Shown piece after piece: positions 1-8,308 of a stretch of 64,000 nt of DNA (positions within the stretch are counted from its first letter, which is position 1; every line of letters starts with the position of its first letter). A program made the translations under genes and the position numbers. Source of the stretch: Oscillospiraceae bacterium (lineage in GTDB: Bacteria; Bacillota; Clostridia; Oscillospirales; Ruminococcaceae); the NCBI GenBank assembly GCA_024684395.1, contig JAIKWY010000110.1, forward strand, positions 58,892 through 122,891. The letters run 5' to 3'. Below the pieces are notes generated by a model that had not been told where the DNA came from, did not search any database, and saw nothing but the letters and a program-made list of their open reading frames with translations.

Positions 1-2
1 AG

Positions 3-716
3 GCTGCCGTATTGGAAAATGCAGCACTTTCGGACGAACTGACCCGCATCAAGGAAGCTTACGCCGAGCTGCTTCGTGAGAAGAATGAGCTGGAGGAATC
101 GCTCGCCGGCGGTGACGGCGAGGGCAGCGAAGAGCTGACGGCGGAGCTGAACCGTGTGAAACATGCCTATGCGGAGCAGCTCCAGGAGCAGAACCGCCTG
201 AGAGAACTCCTCGAACGTGCAAGAGTCGAGCTCGTTGCGCTGCGCGGTAAGCTGCAGGAGAGCGAGAGCGCCAACGAGGAGCTCACCGCCAGACTCCAGG
301 CTGCTGAACAGGCATCCGCCGGCGCAGCATCCAGACAGAGCGGGAGCGTCGCACAGGACAAGTATCTTGCCCTGACGCTCGATCCCGAGCAGCTCGAAAC
401 AGCCGGAAGGATCCGCTTCCTGAACGTGCTATCGATGCTGGACGGCAGCATCAAGCTGTCCGCTTCGACCAACATCCGTCTTTCCGAGCTTGCGATGCTG
501 CAGGACGGCAAGGTGATCCCGAATCCGTATTTCTACAGACGTTTCGGCACAGACGGTGAACTTGGCAGGGACATCCAGAAGATCCGTCAGGTGATGGAGT
601 TCGCAGAGCCGGACGCATCCCGCAGATACCGGCTGACAGCGCTGCTGCCTGCTGAGGTAGAAGAGACAAACGGTACCTACAGACTGGTACAGAAGGGCGA
701 ACTGAAGCTCGGTTAA
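3..716 (+). CDS. Coiled-coil protein, 5'-truncated by the window edge
   Basis: The frame is open from the first complete codon at base 3, so the true start lies upstream of the window; an in-frame TTG at 12 is probably not the start. Roughly the first 110 visible residues are Glu/Leu/Arg-rich heptad-like coiled coil, with a repeated phrase resembling ELTRIKEAYAELLREKNEL. After a short Ser/Ala linker comes a compact C-terminal domain of about 110 residues (from LALTLDPEQLETAGRIRFLN to the end) that I do not recognise. It is followed 27 bp later by the pseudokinase gene, so it is probably in the same operon and may act as its scaffold or partner. Function unknown. Confidence 0.75.
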   Translation, partial: AAVLENAALSDELTRIKEAYAELLREKNELEESLAGGDGEGSEELTAELNRVKHAYAEQLQEQNRLRELLERARVELVALRGKLQESESANEELTARLQAAEQASAGAASRQSGSVAQDKYLALTLDPEQLETAGRIRFLNVLSMLDGSIKLSASTNIRLSELAMLQDGKVIPNPYFYRRFGTDGELGRDIQKIRQVMEFAEPDASRRYRLTALLPAEVEETNGTYRLVQKGELKLG

Positions 717-743
717 GCTGGCAAAAGGAAAGGAAGAAGCAGA

Positions 744-2447
744 ATGGAAGACCTGTATGAACGGGTATACAGATATGCATCAGAGGACGCTGAAGGCGCA
801 TGGGGCTATGACTGGCGCCCGAAGACCTACGAACCGACAGATTTTGGCGGCATCGCTGTTTCGACGAATGATATGGACGAGCGCCGGGTCTATGTGTTTG
901 AGTGCATCTACCGGAAAAAGGGAGATGTCCCCGGTGAGGCAGAGGAGGCAAAGATGCTTGCCGAGAAGGAAGCGCTTGCCGACTGCATCCGTTCACTGCA
1001 TAAGGAACTTTCGGAATACACCTATCCCGTGGATTACTGCGCAGTCAAGCGTATCGTGAGTGGCGATGAACGTCTCGGCTATGATTTCGTGCTGCGTCAG
1101 AAGCCGTATATCACGCTGACAGAGTATCTGAACCAGCCGGAGATGGCAGCGTTCCGTGACCAGCTGCTGAACGGCACCGATGAGGAAGCCGAGAAGGTTC
1201 GCCATGATTTCACGACCCGTCTGCTCCGGCATATGGTGCTCGGTCTGAAAGACATCTACCGGGTCGGCAGTGTGCATGGACATATTGATCCGGATGCCGT
1301 GTGGCTCGAAAAGGCGGAGCAGAAGAAAGAGGGCTTCCGTCTCAGCCCGCCCGGGTATGGATTTTTCCTCGTCTCCCGCGAGGAAAACCGTGAGACGATC
1401 GACGAATATGCAGCCCCGGAGCTGTGTCTGGATCCGGAGCAGGCATTCGATCTGCAAACAGATCTGTATGCCGTCGGGCTGGTGATCTACCGCTATCTGA
1501 ACAGCGGAAAAGCGCCGTTCGCACTGCCACAGATCACTGCGGCGGACGAGCACAAGCGCCGCCGTGCCGGTGATACCGAGATCCCGGCGCCGAGATTCGG
1601 CACGAGCATCATGAAGTACATCGTCCGCAAGCTCCTTGCCTATGAGCGGGATGTGCGCTACAGCGATTTTGCAGAGCTGGAGAGCGATATCCGGAAGCTG
1701 GGCAACAAGGTGGCGGACTATGATCCGATGTCCGTGGAGACCATCAGCCATGATAGAGCCAAGGCGCTCCAGCGTACCAAGGAGGACAATATCGCCCGCA
1801 GCAAGCAGTTCATCCAGGAGCTGGAAGGCATCCTGAAGGAGCTGGATATCGACGAAGAGGTCATCAAGGAGGAGCTCGGCAAGAAGGGCGCACAGCGCCA
1901 CAAGCTCCAGGATCAGCTGACACGCATCGAGGAGGGCAGAAAGCTCATCCATGAGGACATCGCCAAGGCGCAGGCGGATATCGAGAACCCGCCGAGCGTA
2001 CCGCTTCCCCAGATCCGTTCCCGTGTCAAGACCAACTATGTGCAGCCGATGTCTGCCACGAAGGATGAACGGGACATTGCGGAGGCAGAGGAAGAACAGC
2101 GCCGCCTGAAAGAGAAGGAGGAGCGTGACCAGCTCGCTGCGCAGCAGCAGGAAGCGCAGGCAGCCCGTGACCAGGCTGCGGCGGAACAGAAACAGCGTGC
2201 CGAGGAGCAGGCGGAAAGAGATGCACAGGCGAAAAAAGAGAAAGAGGAAGAGCTCAGACAAAAGATCGCACAGGGGCGTGAGAACCGCAAGGGCGCCATC
2301 TGGTGGACGGTCGTGGGCGTTCTTTCGGCGGCTGCACTGGTGCTGACCTTTGTGGTGCTGCATATGCTGGAGGATATCTCAGCCTATTCGGACAAGCTCA
2401 GCGCTCATGCTGCCGCAGAGATCAGCATCACAGAGACTGAACTATAA
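744..2447 (+). CDS. Membrane-anchored pseudokinase with long coiled coil
   Basis: 567 aa. Residues about 60-340 follow the Ser/Thr protein kinase fold, but the catalytic motifs are lost. The HRD loop reads HGHIDPDAV (residues 178-186), without the catalytic Asp, Lys or Asn. The DFG position reads GYG (204-206). Structural landmarks survive: the APE motif (YAAPEL, around 222-227), the F-helix motif DLYAVG, and a C-lobe Arg in YERDVRYSDF. A charged coiled coil (about 345-515) leads to one transmembrane helix (about 518-543) and a short tail, so the kinase-like domain is probably cytoplasmic. Starts with ATG after AAGGAAAGGAAG. Neighbours (coiled-coil protein, lipoprotein, AAA protein) suggest a scaffold or sensor rather than an enzyme. 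Fold assignment is inference from motif spacing. Confidence 0.7.
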   Translation: MEDLYERVYRYASEDAEGAWGYDWRPKTYEPTDFGGIAVSTNDMDERRVYVFECIYRKKGDVPGEAEEAKMLAEKEALADCIRSLHKELSEYTYPVDYCAVKRIVSGDERLGYDFVLRQKPYITLTEYLNQPEMAAFRDQLLNGTDEEAEKVRHDFTTRLLRHMVLGLKDIYRVGSVHGHIDPDAVWLEKAEQKKEGFRLSPPGYGFFLVSREENRETIDEYAAPELCLDPEQAFDLQTDLYAVGLVIYRYLNSGKAPFALPQITAADEHKRRRAGDTEIPAPRFGTSIMKYIVRKLLAYERDVRYSDFAELESDIRKLGNKVADYDPMSVETISHDRAKALQRTKEDNIARSKQFIQELEGILKELDIDEEVIKEELGKKGAQRHKLQDQLTRIEEGRKLIHEDIAKAQADIENPPSVPLPQIRSRVKTNYVQPMSATKDERDIAEAEEEQRRLKEKEERDQLAAQQQEAQAARDQAAAEQKQRAEEQAERDAQAKKEKEEELRQKIAQGRENRKGAIWWTVVGVLSAAALVLTFVVLHMLEDISAYSDKLSAHAAAEISITETEL

Positions 2448-2462
2448 TAATCGGAAAACAGA

Positions 2463-2487
2463 GGGGTGCATCAGCCGCACCCCGTTT
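2463..2487 (+). terminator. Intercistronic GC-rich hairpin
   Basis: GGGGTGC and GCACCCC pair around a 7-nt loop just after the pseudokinase stop; flanking GGAAA/TTTCC can extend the stem. There is no clear U-run, so it may be a weak terminator or an mRNA-stabilising hairpin between operon genes. Confidence 0.35.
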
Positions 2488-2522
2488 CCATATACCGGCT
2501 CACCGGAATGGAGGGATGTATG

Positions 2523-3776
2523 ATGAAAAGCTGTAAAAAACTGGCTGCGCTGGCGGCTGTTCTGGCATTGCTGCTGACCGGCTGCGGTGCCGAACGTGTC
2601 ACGGATGAGGAGTGGCTGGGGATCATGGAACAGGAGATCATCCGGCGTGACGGAAAGCTCCCCACGCCGAAGCCTGTTACGGAGACCCCCGTCACAACGG
2701 AGCCTTACCTGGTACAGACAGAACCGGAAGTGACCGAGACCGAGCCGGAACTGCCTGTCATGACAGAGGCACCGCCTGCAACGGAGCTGCATGTGACGGC
2801 GCCGGACGGATCCGACGTCTACACGCAGCTCTGCACGGCACTGGAGCAGTTTGACAACACCATCACCGTCACCGGCAATTCTGTCGGCGATGAGATCGAC
2901 CCCGCCTATAACCGGGTCGCCTGGGAGCGCCCGGATCTGTTCTGGGTCGCAGGGTATTCTTCCACGTATCTGCCAAAGCAGGGCACGGTGGAGATCACGA
3001 CGATCGACGATCTGTCCCCGGATCAGCTTTCTGTCATGTACAACGAGCTGATGAACAAGGCGAAGGACATCGCTGCACAGGCACAGGCGTATCCGACCGA
3101 TTACGAGAAGATCCTTTTTGTGCATGATTATATCATCGACCATGCGCAGTATGATTTCGAGGGGATGGCGTCCGATGAGTATGGTCTGTGGCAGACGGCA
3201 TACGGTGCCCTGGTGCAGGGCGATGCGGTCTGCGAGGGCTATGCAGACGGCTTCCAGCTCGTGATGCAGCAGCTCGGCATCCCATGCGGTGTGTGCTCCG
3301 GACAAACAGAGGACAGCTCGCACGCATGGAACTGGGTCAGCCTGGGCGGCACCTATTACTGGATCGACGTGACATGGGACGATCCTTCTTCGGAGGATTC
3401 CGATGAGCAATGCCTGTCGCACAAGTATTTCCTCTTCAATGACGAGCTCCTGCGCCGTTCGAGAACGATCGACGACGAGGGCTATTTCATCCCGACATGC
3501 ACGGCAATGACAGATAATTACTACATCCGGAACAACAGCTATCTTGAACACTATGCCTTTGAGGAGATCGACGGCAGACTGACCTTGGCATCTGCCAAGG
3601 ATCGTTCGATCGAGGTCATGTTCAGCACGGCAGAGGAGCTACAGGCTGCCATGACGGATCTGATCGACAACGGACGAATCTGGGATGCTTCCGTTTTCAA
3701 GGGCGGCGGAGGCAGCTATGTTTATTCCTATGATGATAATATGTATACGCTGATGCTGGTGTATACACTTTCCTGA
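2523..3776 (+). CDS. Transglutaminase-like lipoprotein
   Basis: 417 aa from ATG 2523, chosen because GGAGGG lies 7 nt upstream; ATG 2520 directly before it is also possible. A lipoprotein signal peptide ends in the lipobox LLTGC, so Cys21 would be lipidated and the protein held outside the membrane. A Thr/Pro/Glu-rich linker (about 40-95) precedes a transglutaminase-core domain. This has the expected catalytic triad: Cys237 in GDAVCEGYADG, His267 in SSHAWNW and Asp282 in YWIDVTWDD. Such domains act as cysteine proteases, peptide-crosslinking enzymes or wall-binding modules; the substrate is unknown. The last ~90 residues are unassigned. It sits between the pseudokinase and the AAA gene, suggesting an extracytoplasmic arm of that system. 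Confidence 0.8.
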   Translation: MKSCKKLAALAAVLALLLTGCGAERVTDEEWLGIMEQEIIRRDGKLPTPKPVTETPVTTEPYLVQTEPEVTETEPELPVMTEAPPATELHVTAPDGSDVYTQLCTALEQFDNTITVTGNSVGDEIDPAYNRVAWERPDLFWVAGYSSTYLPKQGTVEITTIDDLSPDQLSVMYNELMNKAKDIAAQAQAYPTDYEKILFVHDYIIDHAQYDFEGMASDEYGLWQTAYGALVQGDAVCEGYADGFQLVMQQLGIPCGVCSGQTEDSSHAWNWVSLGGTYYWIDVTWDDPSSEDSDEQCLSHKYFLFNDELLRRSRTIDDEGYFIPTCTAMTDNYYIRNNSYLEHYAFEEIDGRLTLASAKDRSIEVMFSTAEELQAAMTDLIDNGRIWDASVFKGGGGSYVYSYDDNMYTLMLVYTLS

Positions 3777-3810
3777 GCAAACTCTATCCCACCCCACGAG
3801 GAGGATCACT

Positions 3811-5781
3811 ATGGATAAGAACCTGATCTTTACACTGGAAGCAGATTCCGGCTGGATCCTGAAGCACCGCAGCGACGAAGAGCTGCCGGTCAAGCGCATC
3901 GCTGCGCTGCTGCAATCCAAGCTGGAAGCAAGCATCCAGGACATCACTCTGACGCACTGTCGTGGCACCATCCAGACAGATGACGAGGAAGCAGCGGCAA
4001 AGGCGATCTTCGAGATCGTATCGAGCCTGTTCCCCGAGGAAGAGGGGAAGGGCACCTTCACGCTGACGGTCAACGAATCCGAGACGACCGAGGAAGCCGA
4101 TGACGAGGACGAGGAGCCGGTGTCCGGCAAGGAGCTGCCCGTCATGGAGCGGATCGAAGCGCTGGTCGGCGTGCCGGAGTTCCAGGATCTGGCAGAGGAA
4201 TGCCGCCGGGTTGCGCCGGTGCTGCGCAAGAACAACGCCGTGGATACCTTCACGAGCCGCAGCTATCTGCTCGCTGTGAATGACGGCTACGGGCTCAGCA
4301 CTCTGCTGGTGCTGTTTGCCGATCTCATCGAGGAGCTGGAGCTCTACAGCTTTGCTGCCAACGGACGCATCGTCGAGGTGCGCATCCCGGCGCCCAATCC
4401 CAAGGGCGATGACCCGTTCTCACAGGCGCTCACGCTGCTGGACAGAGGCGCCGGCAGGGGACGGCTCATCTGCATCGACATCTCCGAATGGATGGGCAAG
4501 ACGGCGGAGAAGGAGTTCCGGGATTTCCTGCGGGAGCTGGAATTTCACACGGGCGAGAACATCCTGTTCTTCCGGGTGCCTTTTGTCGAAAATAACGTTT
4601 TGGAGGGGCTGTACCGTGATCTGAACGACCAGCTCTATATCCGGAAGCTCTCGATCATCCCGTTCGGCAATGCGGAGCTGGAGACCGTGGCGGACAGAAT
4701 GATCCGCAAGAAGGGCTTCACCATGCAGGCGGATGCCTGGGAGGTATTCCGGGAGCGCCTTGCCGAGGAGAAGAACGACGGCAGATTCTACGGCATCAAC
4801 ACCGTCCGCAAGGTCGTGTGCGAGATGCTGTACCGGAAGCAGCTCAAGAACGCCATCGACGGCGTGGATGACACGCTCGTCAAGGGCGAGGAGATCCTTT
4901 CGCTCATTGCCAATCCGGATACGATGGAGCGCACCGGCATGGAGATGCTCGATGCACTGGTCGGCATGGACGAGGTGAGAAAGCAGCTGCTTGCCATCAT
5001 CGCCCAGATCGAAGCCGCACTCGAGGACAAGGAGCTCCAGACGCCCTGCATCCACATGCGCTTCGTCGGGAATCCCGGCACCGGCAAGACGACCGTTGCC
5101 CGCATCCTCGGCAAGGTGCTGAAGGAGCGCGGCGTACTGCGCAACGGCAATTTCTTTGAGTACGGCGGCAGAGATTTCTGCGGCAGATATGTCGGCGAGA
5201 CGGCGCCCAAGACGGCTGCGATGTGCCGTGATGCCTATGGTTCGGTGCTGTTCATCGACGAGGCATATTCGCTCTACCGTGACGAGAACGCCTCCACGAA
5301 CGACTTCGGCAGAGAGGCGATCGACACGCTGATCGCCGAGATGGAGAACCATCGCAGCGACCTGCTCGTCATCATGGCGGGCTATACGGATGATATGGAC
5401 AGACTGATGAAGGGCAATGCCGGTCTGAAAAGCCGTATGCCCTACCAGATCGAGTTCCCGAACTACACCCGTGAGCAGCTCTGCGAGATCTTCATGAGCA
5501 TGATCGGCACGACATTCAGCTATGACCAGGCATTCACCGATGCGGTCAAGGCATATTTCGACAAGCTGCCCGCTTCGATGATCGAGAAGAAGGAGTTCAG
5601 CAACGGCCGTTATGTGCGGAACCTGTTCGAGCGTACCTGGGGCAAGGCTGTGCTCCGCTGCCAGATGGCAGGTGAGAAGTGCCGCACTCTGAAGGTGGAG
5701 GACTTCACACTCGCCGTCTCCGACAAGGACTTCCAGGAGCTGATGGACAAGAAGAAGCAGATCGGGTTTACTGCGGAGTGA
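3811..5781 (+). CDS. Double-AAA protein, CbxX/SpoVK type, first module degenerate
   Basis: 656 aa, preceded by GAGGAGG. The C-terminal half (about 385-640) is a CbxX/CfqX-type AAA+ ATPase with Walker A GNPGTGKT (420-427), Walker B VLFIDEAYS (about 479-487) and the GLKSRMPYQIEFPNYT segment usual in this family. The middle (about 120-350) has the spacing of another AAA domain but a broken P-loop: NDGYGLST (157-164), where Lys is Leu. Its Walker B-like stretch is LICIDIS, lacking the catalytic Glu. A small N-terminal domain with an acidic linker (about 90-110) comes first. CbxX-type ATPases remodel proteins; EccA of type VII secretion and SpoVK belong to the same superfamily. Most likely the ATP-driven component of this gene cluster; the substrate is unknown. 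Confidence 0.8.
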   Translation: MDKNLIFTLEADSGWILKHRSDEELPVKRIAALLQSKLEASIQDITLTHCRGTIQTDDEEAAAKAIFEIVSSLFPEEEGKGTFTLTVNESETTEEADDEDEEPVSGKELPVMERIEALVGVPEFQDLAEECRRVAPVLRKNNAVDTFTSRSYLLAVNDGYGLSTLLVLFADLIEELELYSFAANGRIVEVRIPAPNPKGDDPFSQALTLLDRGAGRGRLICIDISEWMGKTAEKEFRDFLRELEFHTGENILFFRVPFVENNVLEGLYRDLNDQLYIRKLSIIPFGNAELETVADRMIRKKGFTMQADAWEVFRERLAEEKNDGRFYGINTVRKVVCEMLYRKQLKNAIDGVDDTLVKGEEILSLIANPDTMERTGMEMLDALVGMDEVRKQLLAIIAQIEAALEDKELQTPCIHMRFVGNPGTGKTTVARILGKVLKERGVLRNGNFFEYGGRDFCGRYVGETAPKTAAMCRDAYGSVLFIDEAYSLYRDENASTNDFGREAIDTLIAEMENHRSDLLVIMAGYTDDMDRLMKGNAGLKSRMPYQIEFPNYTREQLCEIFMSMIGTTFSYDQAFTDAVKAYFDKLPASMIEKKEFSNGRYVRNLFERTWGKAVLRCQMAGEKCRTLKVEDFTLAVSDKDFQELMDKKKQIGFTAE

Positions 5782-6003
5782 CTCCGCATGCAGGTCGCAG
5801 CGGGGAGCCCCCGCTGGCAGATCGCATGCCGGGTTTTCGTGTAAAGAACAGCGCAGAACATGCGTCCAATTTGCACTGTACCGCTTGCGGCTTGCAAGCA
5901 GAGCCGCAAAGCTATCCGGGGTTAGAAAAACAGGGTGCAGGGGCGAAGCCCCCTGCGAAATAAAAGTCCCCTCCCCATAAGGGAGGGGGTTGGGGGTGGG
6001 GGA
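5772..6003. repeat. Intergenic block of dispersed GC-rich hairpins and G-runs
   Basis: This fills most of the 252-bp gap after the AAA gene; I see no gene in it. A perfect 17-bp dyad (5772-5788) spans the AAA stop codon. CAGCGGGG-AGC-CCCCGCTG follows (5798-5816), and its core recurs at 34168 and 34360. A GGGTGCAGGGG...CCCCCTGC hairpin starts at 5935, and a related one lies at 43482. CCCCTCCC...GGGAGGGG (5968-5988) runs into three further G5 tracts, a candidate G-quadruplex, with a relative at 52015. Confidence 0.7.
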
Positions 6004-6033
6004 TACCCTCCACGCACCGGAAAGGAAAACAAT

Positions 6034-6537
6034 ATGAACGATGAACAGATGAAAATGGCGAAGAACGTCTATGACACGATCTGCCGCATGTTTGATTCGC
6101 TGGAATACCACTACGACTGCCACGAGGAGGAGCTGGCTGTTCACTGCACCGTGCAGGGCGATGACCTGCCGATGGACATCGTGCTGATCGTCCATGCAGA
6201 GCGTGAGCTGGTGACGCTGCTCTCCCCGATGCCGTTCCCGGTACCGGAGGAGCGCCGGATGGACATGGCACTTGCGGTCAACATCGCCAACTACGGCATG
6301 GTCGATGGGTCGTTCGACTTCGACCTCAGCAGCGGCGAGATCCGCTTCCGGATGACGACCAGCTATATCGAGAGCATCCTGAGCGAGCCGCTGTTTCAGT
6401 ACATGCTGGCATGTGCCGCACAGACGGTGGATGAGTACAACGACCGCTTCTTCATGATCACCAAGGGAATGCTCAGCCTGGAGCAGTTCGTGGAGATGGA
6501 AGCGGACATCGACGATGACGAACAGCAGGAGAACTAA
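6034..6537 (+). CDS. YbjN-like protein
   Basis: 167 aa from ATG 6034, chosen because AAAGGAAA lies just upstream and the earlier open frame runs through the hairpin repeat block. It is an acidic, soluble protein with no signal or membrane segment. The pattern resembles YbjN/secretion-chaperone-like folds: a short helix, a beta-sheet (LAVHCTVQGDDLPMDIVLIV), the LLSPMPFPVPEERR stretch, a helix with AVNIANYGMVDGSFDFD, and a long C-terminal helix. YbjN-family proteins are poorly understood; some act as chaperone-like regulators. It follows the AAA gene on the same strand and ends at a strong bidirectional terminator, so it is probably the last gene of the 0-6.5 kb cluster. Confidence 0.65.
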   Translation: MNDEQMKMAKNVYDTICRMFDSLEYHYDCHEEELAVHCTVQGDDLPMDIVLIVHAERELVTLLSPMPFPVPEERRMDMALAVNIANYGMVDGSFDFDLSSGEIRFRMTTSYIESILSEPLFQYMLACAAQTVDEYNDRFFMITKGMLSLEQFVEMEADIDDDEQQEN

Positions 6538-6540
6538 AAC

Positions 6541-6582
6541 AGCAGCGCCCCTCCCGGCATGGGTGGGGCGCTGCTCCGTTTA
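6541..6582. terminator. Bidirectional terminator between convergent genes
   Basis: AGCAGCGCCCC (6541-6551) pairs with GGGGCGCTGCT (6565-6575), followed by CGTTTATTT on the plus strand and GTTTTAG on the minus strand. It lies between the YbjN-like gene (+) and the GNAT gene (-). Confidence 0.8.
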
Positions 6583-7020
6583 TTTCTCCAGATACACGAA
6601 GACCAGCTCTGCATTGACAGCTCTGCGGTCAAATTCGGTATAGCCGACCTTCCGGTACAGCCGGAGATTGTCGGCGCTCCTCGTGCTGGTGAACAGCTCA
6701 TAGCGCTTCCCCGGATAGAACTGCTCGATCGCCGCAAGCAGCATGGTGCCATAGCCTTTGCAGCGGTGTGCCGGATGTACCATCAGCTTGCCGATAAAGA
6801 CCGTCCCGTTCTGCTCTCTGGCACGCACCGAGCCGATGATGCTGCCGTTTTCTGTCAGCTTCAGGATGATCCCCTGCCGAAATTCCGCTTCGATCTCTGC
6901 AAGGGTCTGCTTCAGCGGCGGGATGTCCTGGGTGCCGAACAGCGCCGCCTCCGTCTGGTATGCCAGATACTGGAGCCGCAGGATCTCCGGAAGATCCTGG
7001 ACTTCTGCCTTCTCGATCAT
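6580..7020 (-). CDS. GNAT-family N-acetyltransferase
   Basis: 146 aa with the usual GNAT layout. The N-terminal strand-helix MIEKAEVQDLPEILRLQYLA is followed by GSIIGSVRAREQNGTVFIGK. The acetyl-CoA pyrophosphate loop is HPAHRCKGYGTMLL (R/Q-x-x-G-x-G/A type), and the C-terminal NLRLYRKVGYTEFDRR matches the family's ending. It would transfer an acetyl group from acetyl-CoA to an unknown amine. AAGGAGG lies 5 nt before the ATG. It is downstream of the 314-aa membrane protein gene on the same strand, separated by a 10-bp-stem hairpin, so it may have partly independent expression. Confidence 0.85.
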   Translation of the reverse strand: MIEKAEVQDLPEILRLQYLAYQTEAALFGTQDIPPLKQTLAEIEAEFRQGIILKLTENGSIIGSVRAREQNGTVFIGKLMVHPAHRCKGYGTMLLAAIEQFYPGKRYELFTSTRSADNLRLYRKVGYTEFDRRAVNAELVFVYLEK

Positions 7021-7041
7021 AGTAGCCTCCTTGTCGGAAAT

Positions 7042-7069
7042 GCCCCTTTCCCGGAAACAGGAAAGGGGC
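7042..7069 (-). terminator. Hairpin between the membrane protein and GNAT genes
   Basis: GCCCCTTTCC and GGAAAGGGGC form a 10-bp stem with an 8-nt loop immediately after the 314-aa gene. On the minus strand only a short ATTT tail follows, so termination is probably partial. Confidence 0.55.
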
Positions 7070-7074
7070 GCAGT

Positions 7075-8019
7075 TTATGCCTTGTTGCGTCTTGCGATGT
7101 AGAGGATCAGAATGATCACGCTCACGATGCCGCCGAGCACCATGATATGCAAGATCACGTCGCCGCTGTAGTCGAACACATAGGCGGTGATCATGGCATA
7201 GCCGTCATTGACCTCGATCTGCTGGGCTTTCAGCTTGCCGAAGGTGTGCTGTGTGTGATCCTCCTGGAACGTCGCCTGGTCGAACGGCAGCTCAGCCACG
7301 AGCGAAGCTGCGATCTTGTCGCTCTCCCGTTCGCCGAGGGAAGCGGTCAGCAGCTTGGTATACAGCCCGTTCTCGTCAGTGCCCTCCTGCCGGACAAAGC
7401 AGTTGTCCGCCGTGATGCGCTCGCCCTCTGCGGTGCATTCCACATGCAGCAGCTCGCTGCCGTCCTGCCCGAGGACCGTCATTTCGAGCGGCTGGAGCAG
7501 CTGATCCTGGATCGTGTAGGCGTCGATGCGGATGTCCGCCTGCGGGTTCGCACGTAGCGTGCCCATGAGCGTCTGGGCACATTCCTGACTGTACAGCGCC
7601 CGCACATCCATCAGCGCAAAGGTCTTGACCAGACTTGGACTCTCCGTGTCGTCGTCCTCCCGGTACACTGCGGCAAAAATGCCGGAGGAGAGGTCGCTCA
7701 GACCGTCCTTGCTCACGAAGATGACCGAGGTGTCGATGTCCATCTGTGCATAGAACAGATGCCCGGCCAGCCCCTCGTCATTTGTCAGGCGGTTGTCGCT
7801 CAGCAGCGAGCGGACGGACAGCAGAGCACCTGTCTTGCGGCTGTCATTTGCAGTCTCCTCGTCCAGGGGCAGGTGCATTTTCTTGGAATAGCCCGTCAGG
7901 CTCGGCATGATGACATCCGCTGCCCTGGTCTTGCAGAGCAGTCCTCCGACCAGATTCGTCAGCAGCACGACGATCACCATCGCCGCCAGCCAGAGCCCAA
8001 GATATTTGATCGTGCGCAT
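7075..8019 (-). CDS. Hypothetical two-TM protein with a large extracytoplasmic domain
   Basis: 314 aa from ATG 8019, which has GGAGGTAAC immediately upstream; the longer open frame starting at 8094 overlaps the promoter. There is a transmembrane helix near the N-terminus (YLGLWLAAMVIVVLLTNL, about residues 5-22) and another at the C-terminus (ILHIMVLGGIVSVIILILYI) followed by a basic RRNKA tail. The ~250 residues between them are soluble and probably extracytoplasmic. I do not recognise the domain. It has its own perfect promoter, with a hairpin at the 5' end of the transcript. Confidence 0.7.
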   Translation of the reverse strand: MRTIKYLGLWLAAMVIVVLLTNLVGGLLCKTRAADVIMPSLTGYSKKMHLPLDEETANDSRKTGALLSVRSLLSDNRLTNDEGLAGHLFYAQMDIDTSVIFVSKDGLSDLSSGIFAAVYREDDDTESPSLVKTFALMDVRALYSQECAQTLMGTLRANPQADIRIDAYTIQDQLLQPLEMTVLGQDGSELLHVECTAEGERITADNCFVRQEGTDENGLYTKLLTASLGERESDKIAASLVAELPFDQATFQEDHTQHTFGKLKAQQIEVNDGYAMITAYVFDYSGDVILHIMVLGGIVSVIILILYIARRNKA

Positions 8020-8065
8020 TGTGTTACCTCCAAAATACAGACTGTCCTTCAAAAGGACTGGTACT

Positions 8066-8094
8066 ATTATACACCGGGATGCAGAGGATGTCAA
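8066..8094 (-). promoter_or_regulatory. Sigma-A-like promoter for the 314-aa membrane protein
   Basis: Minus strand: TTGACA (8094-8089), 17-bp spacer, TATAAT (8071-8066). Just downstream, at the predicted mRNA 5' end, GTCCTT-CAA-AAGGAC (8044-8058) is a perfect 6-bp hairpin. Confidence 0.8.
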
Positions 8095-8222
8095 GGTTCT
8101 GACAGGGCTGCCGCCGCATCCTCCATGACATTTCCTGCTGTACCTGTCTCATTTTTGCCCATTTTCCGGCAGGCTGAAAATTCCTTGTACCCCTGTCACC
8201 CGCATTTTGTGCATGTCTCTAA

Positions 8223-8251
8223 TTGACATGATCTGTGGAAAATGCTATAAT
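8223..8251 (+). promoter_or_regulatory. Consensus sigma-A promoter for the repeat protein
   Basis: TTGACA (8223-8228), 17-bp spacer, TATAAT (8246-8251) with an extended TGC just before the -10. This is a perfect consensus, suggesting strong expression of the downstream secreted protein. Confidence 0.85.
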
Positions 8252-8308
8252 ATTGTTTATAGAACAAAATAGCGACGATGCTCCAAACGATGAAAAGAGG
8301 TCAGAGAT

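Noticed and set aside
744..2447. Active PASTA-type Ser/Thr kinase
   Set aside because: HRD and DFG motifs are missing and no PASTA repeats are present; described as a pseudokinase.
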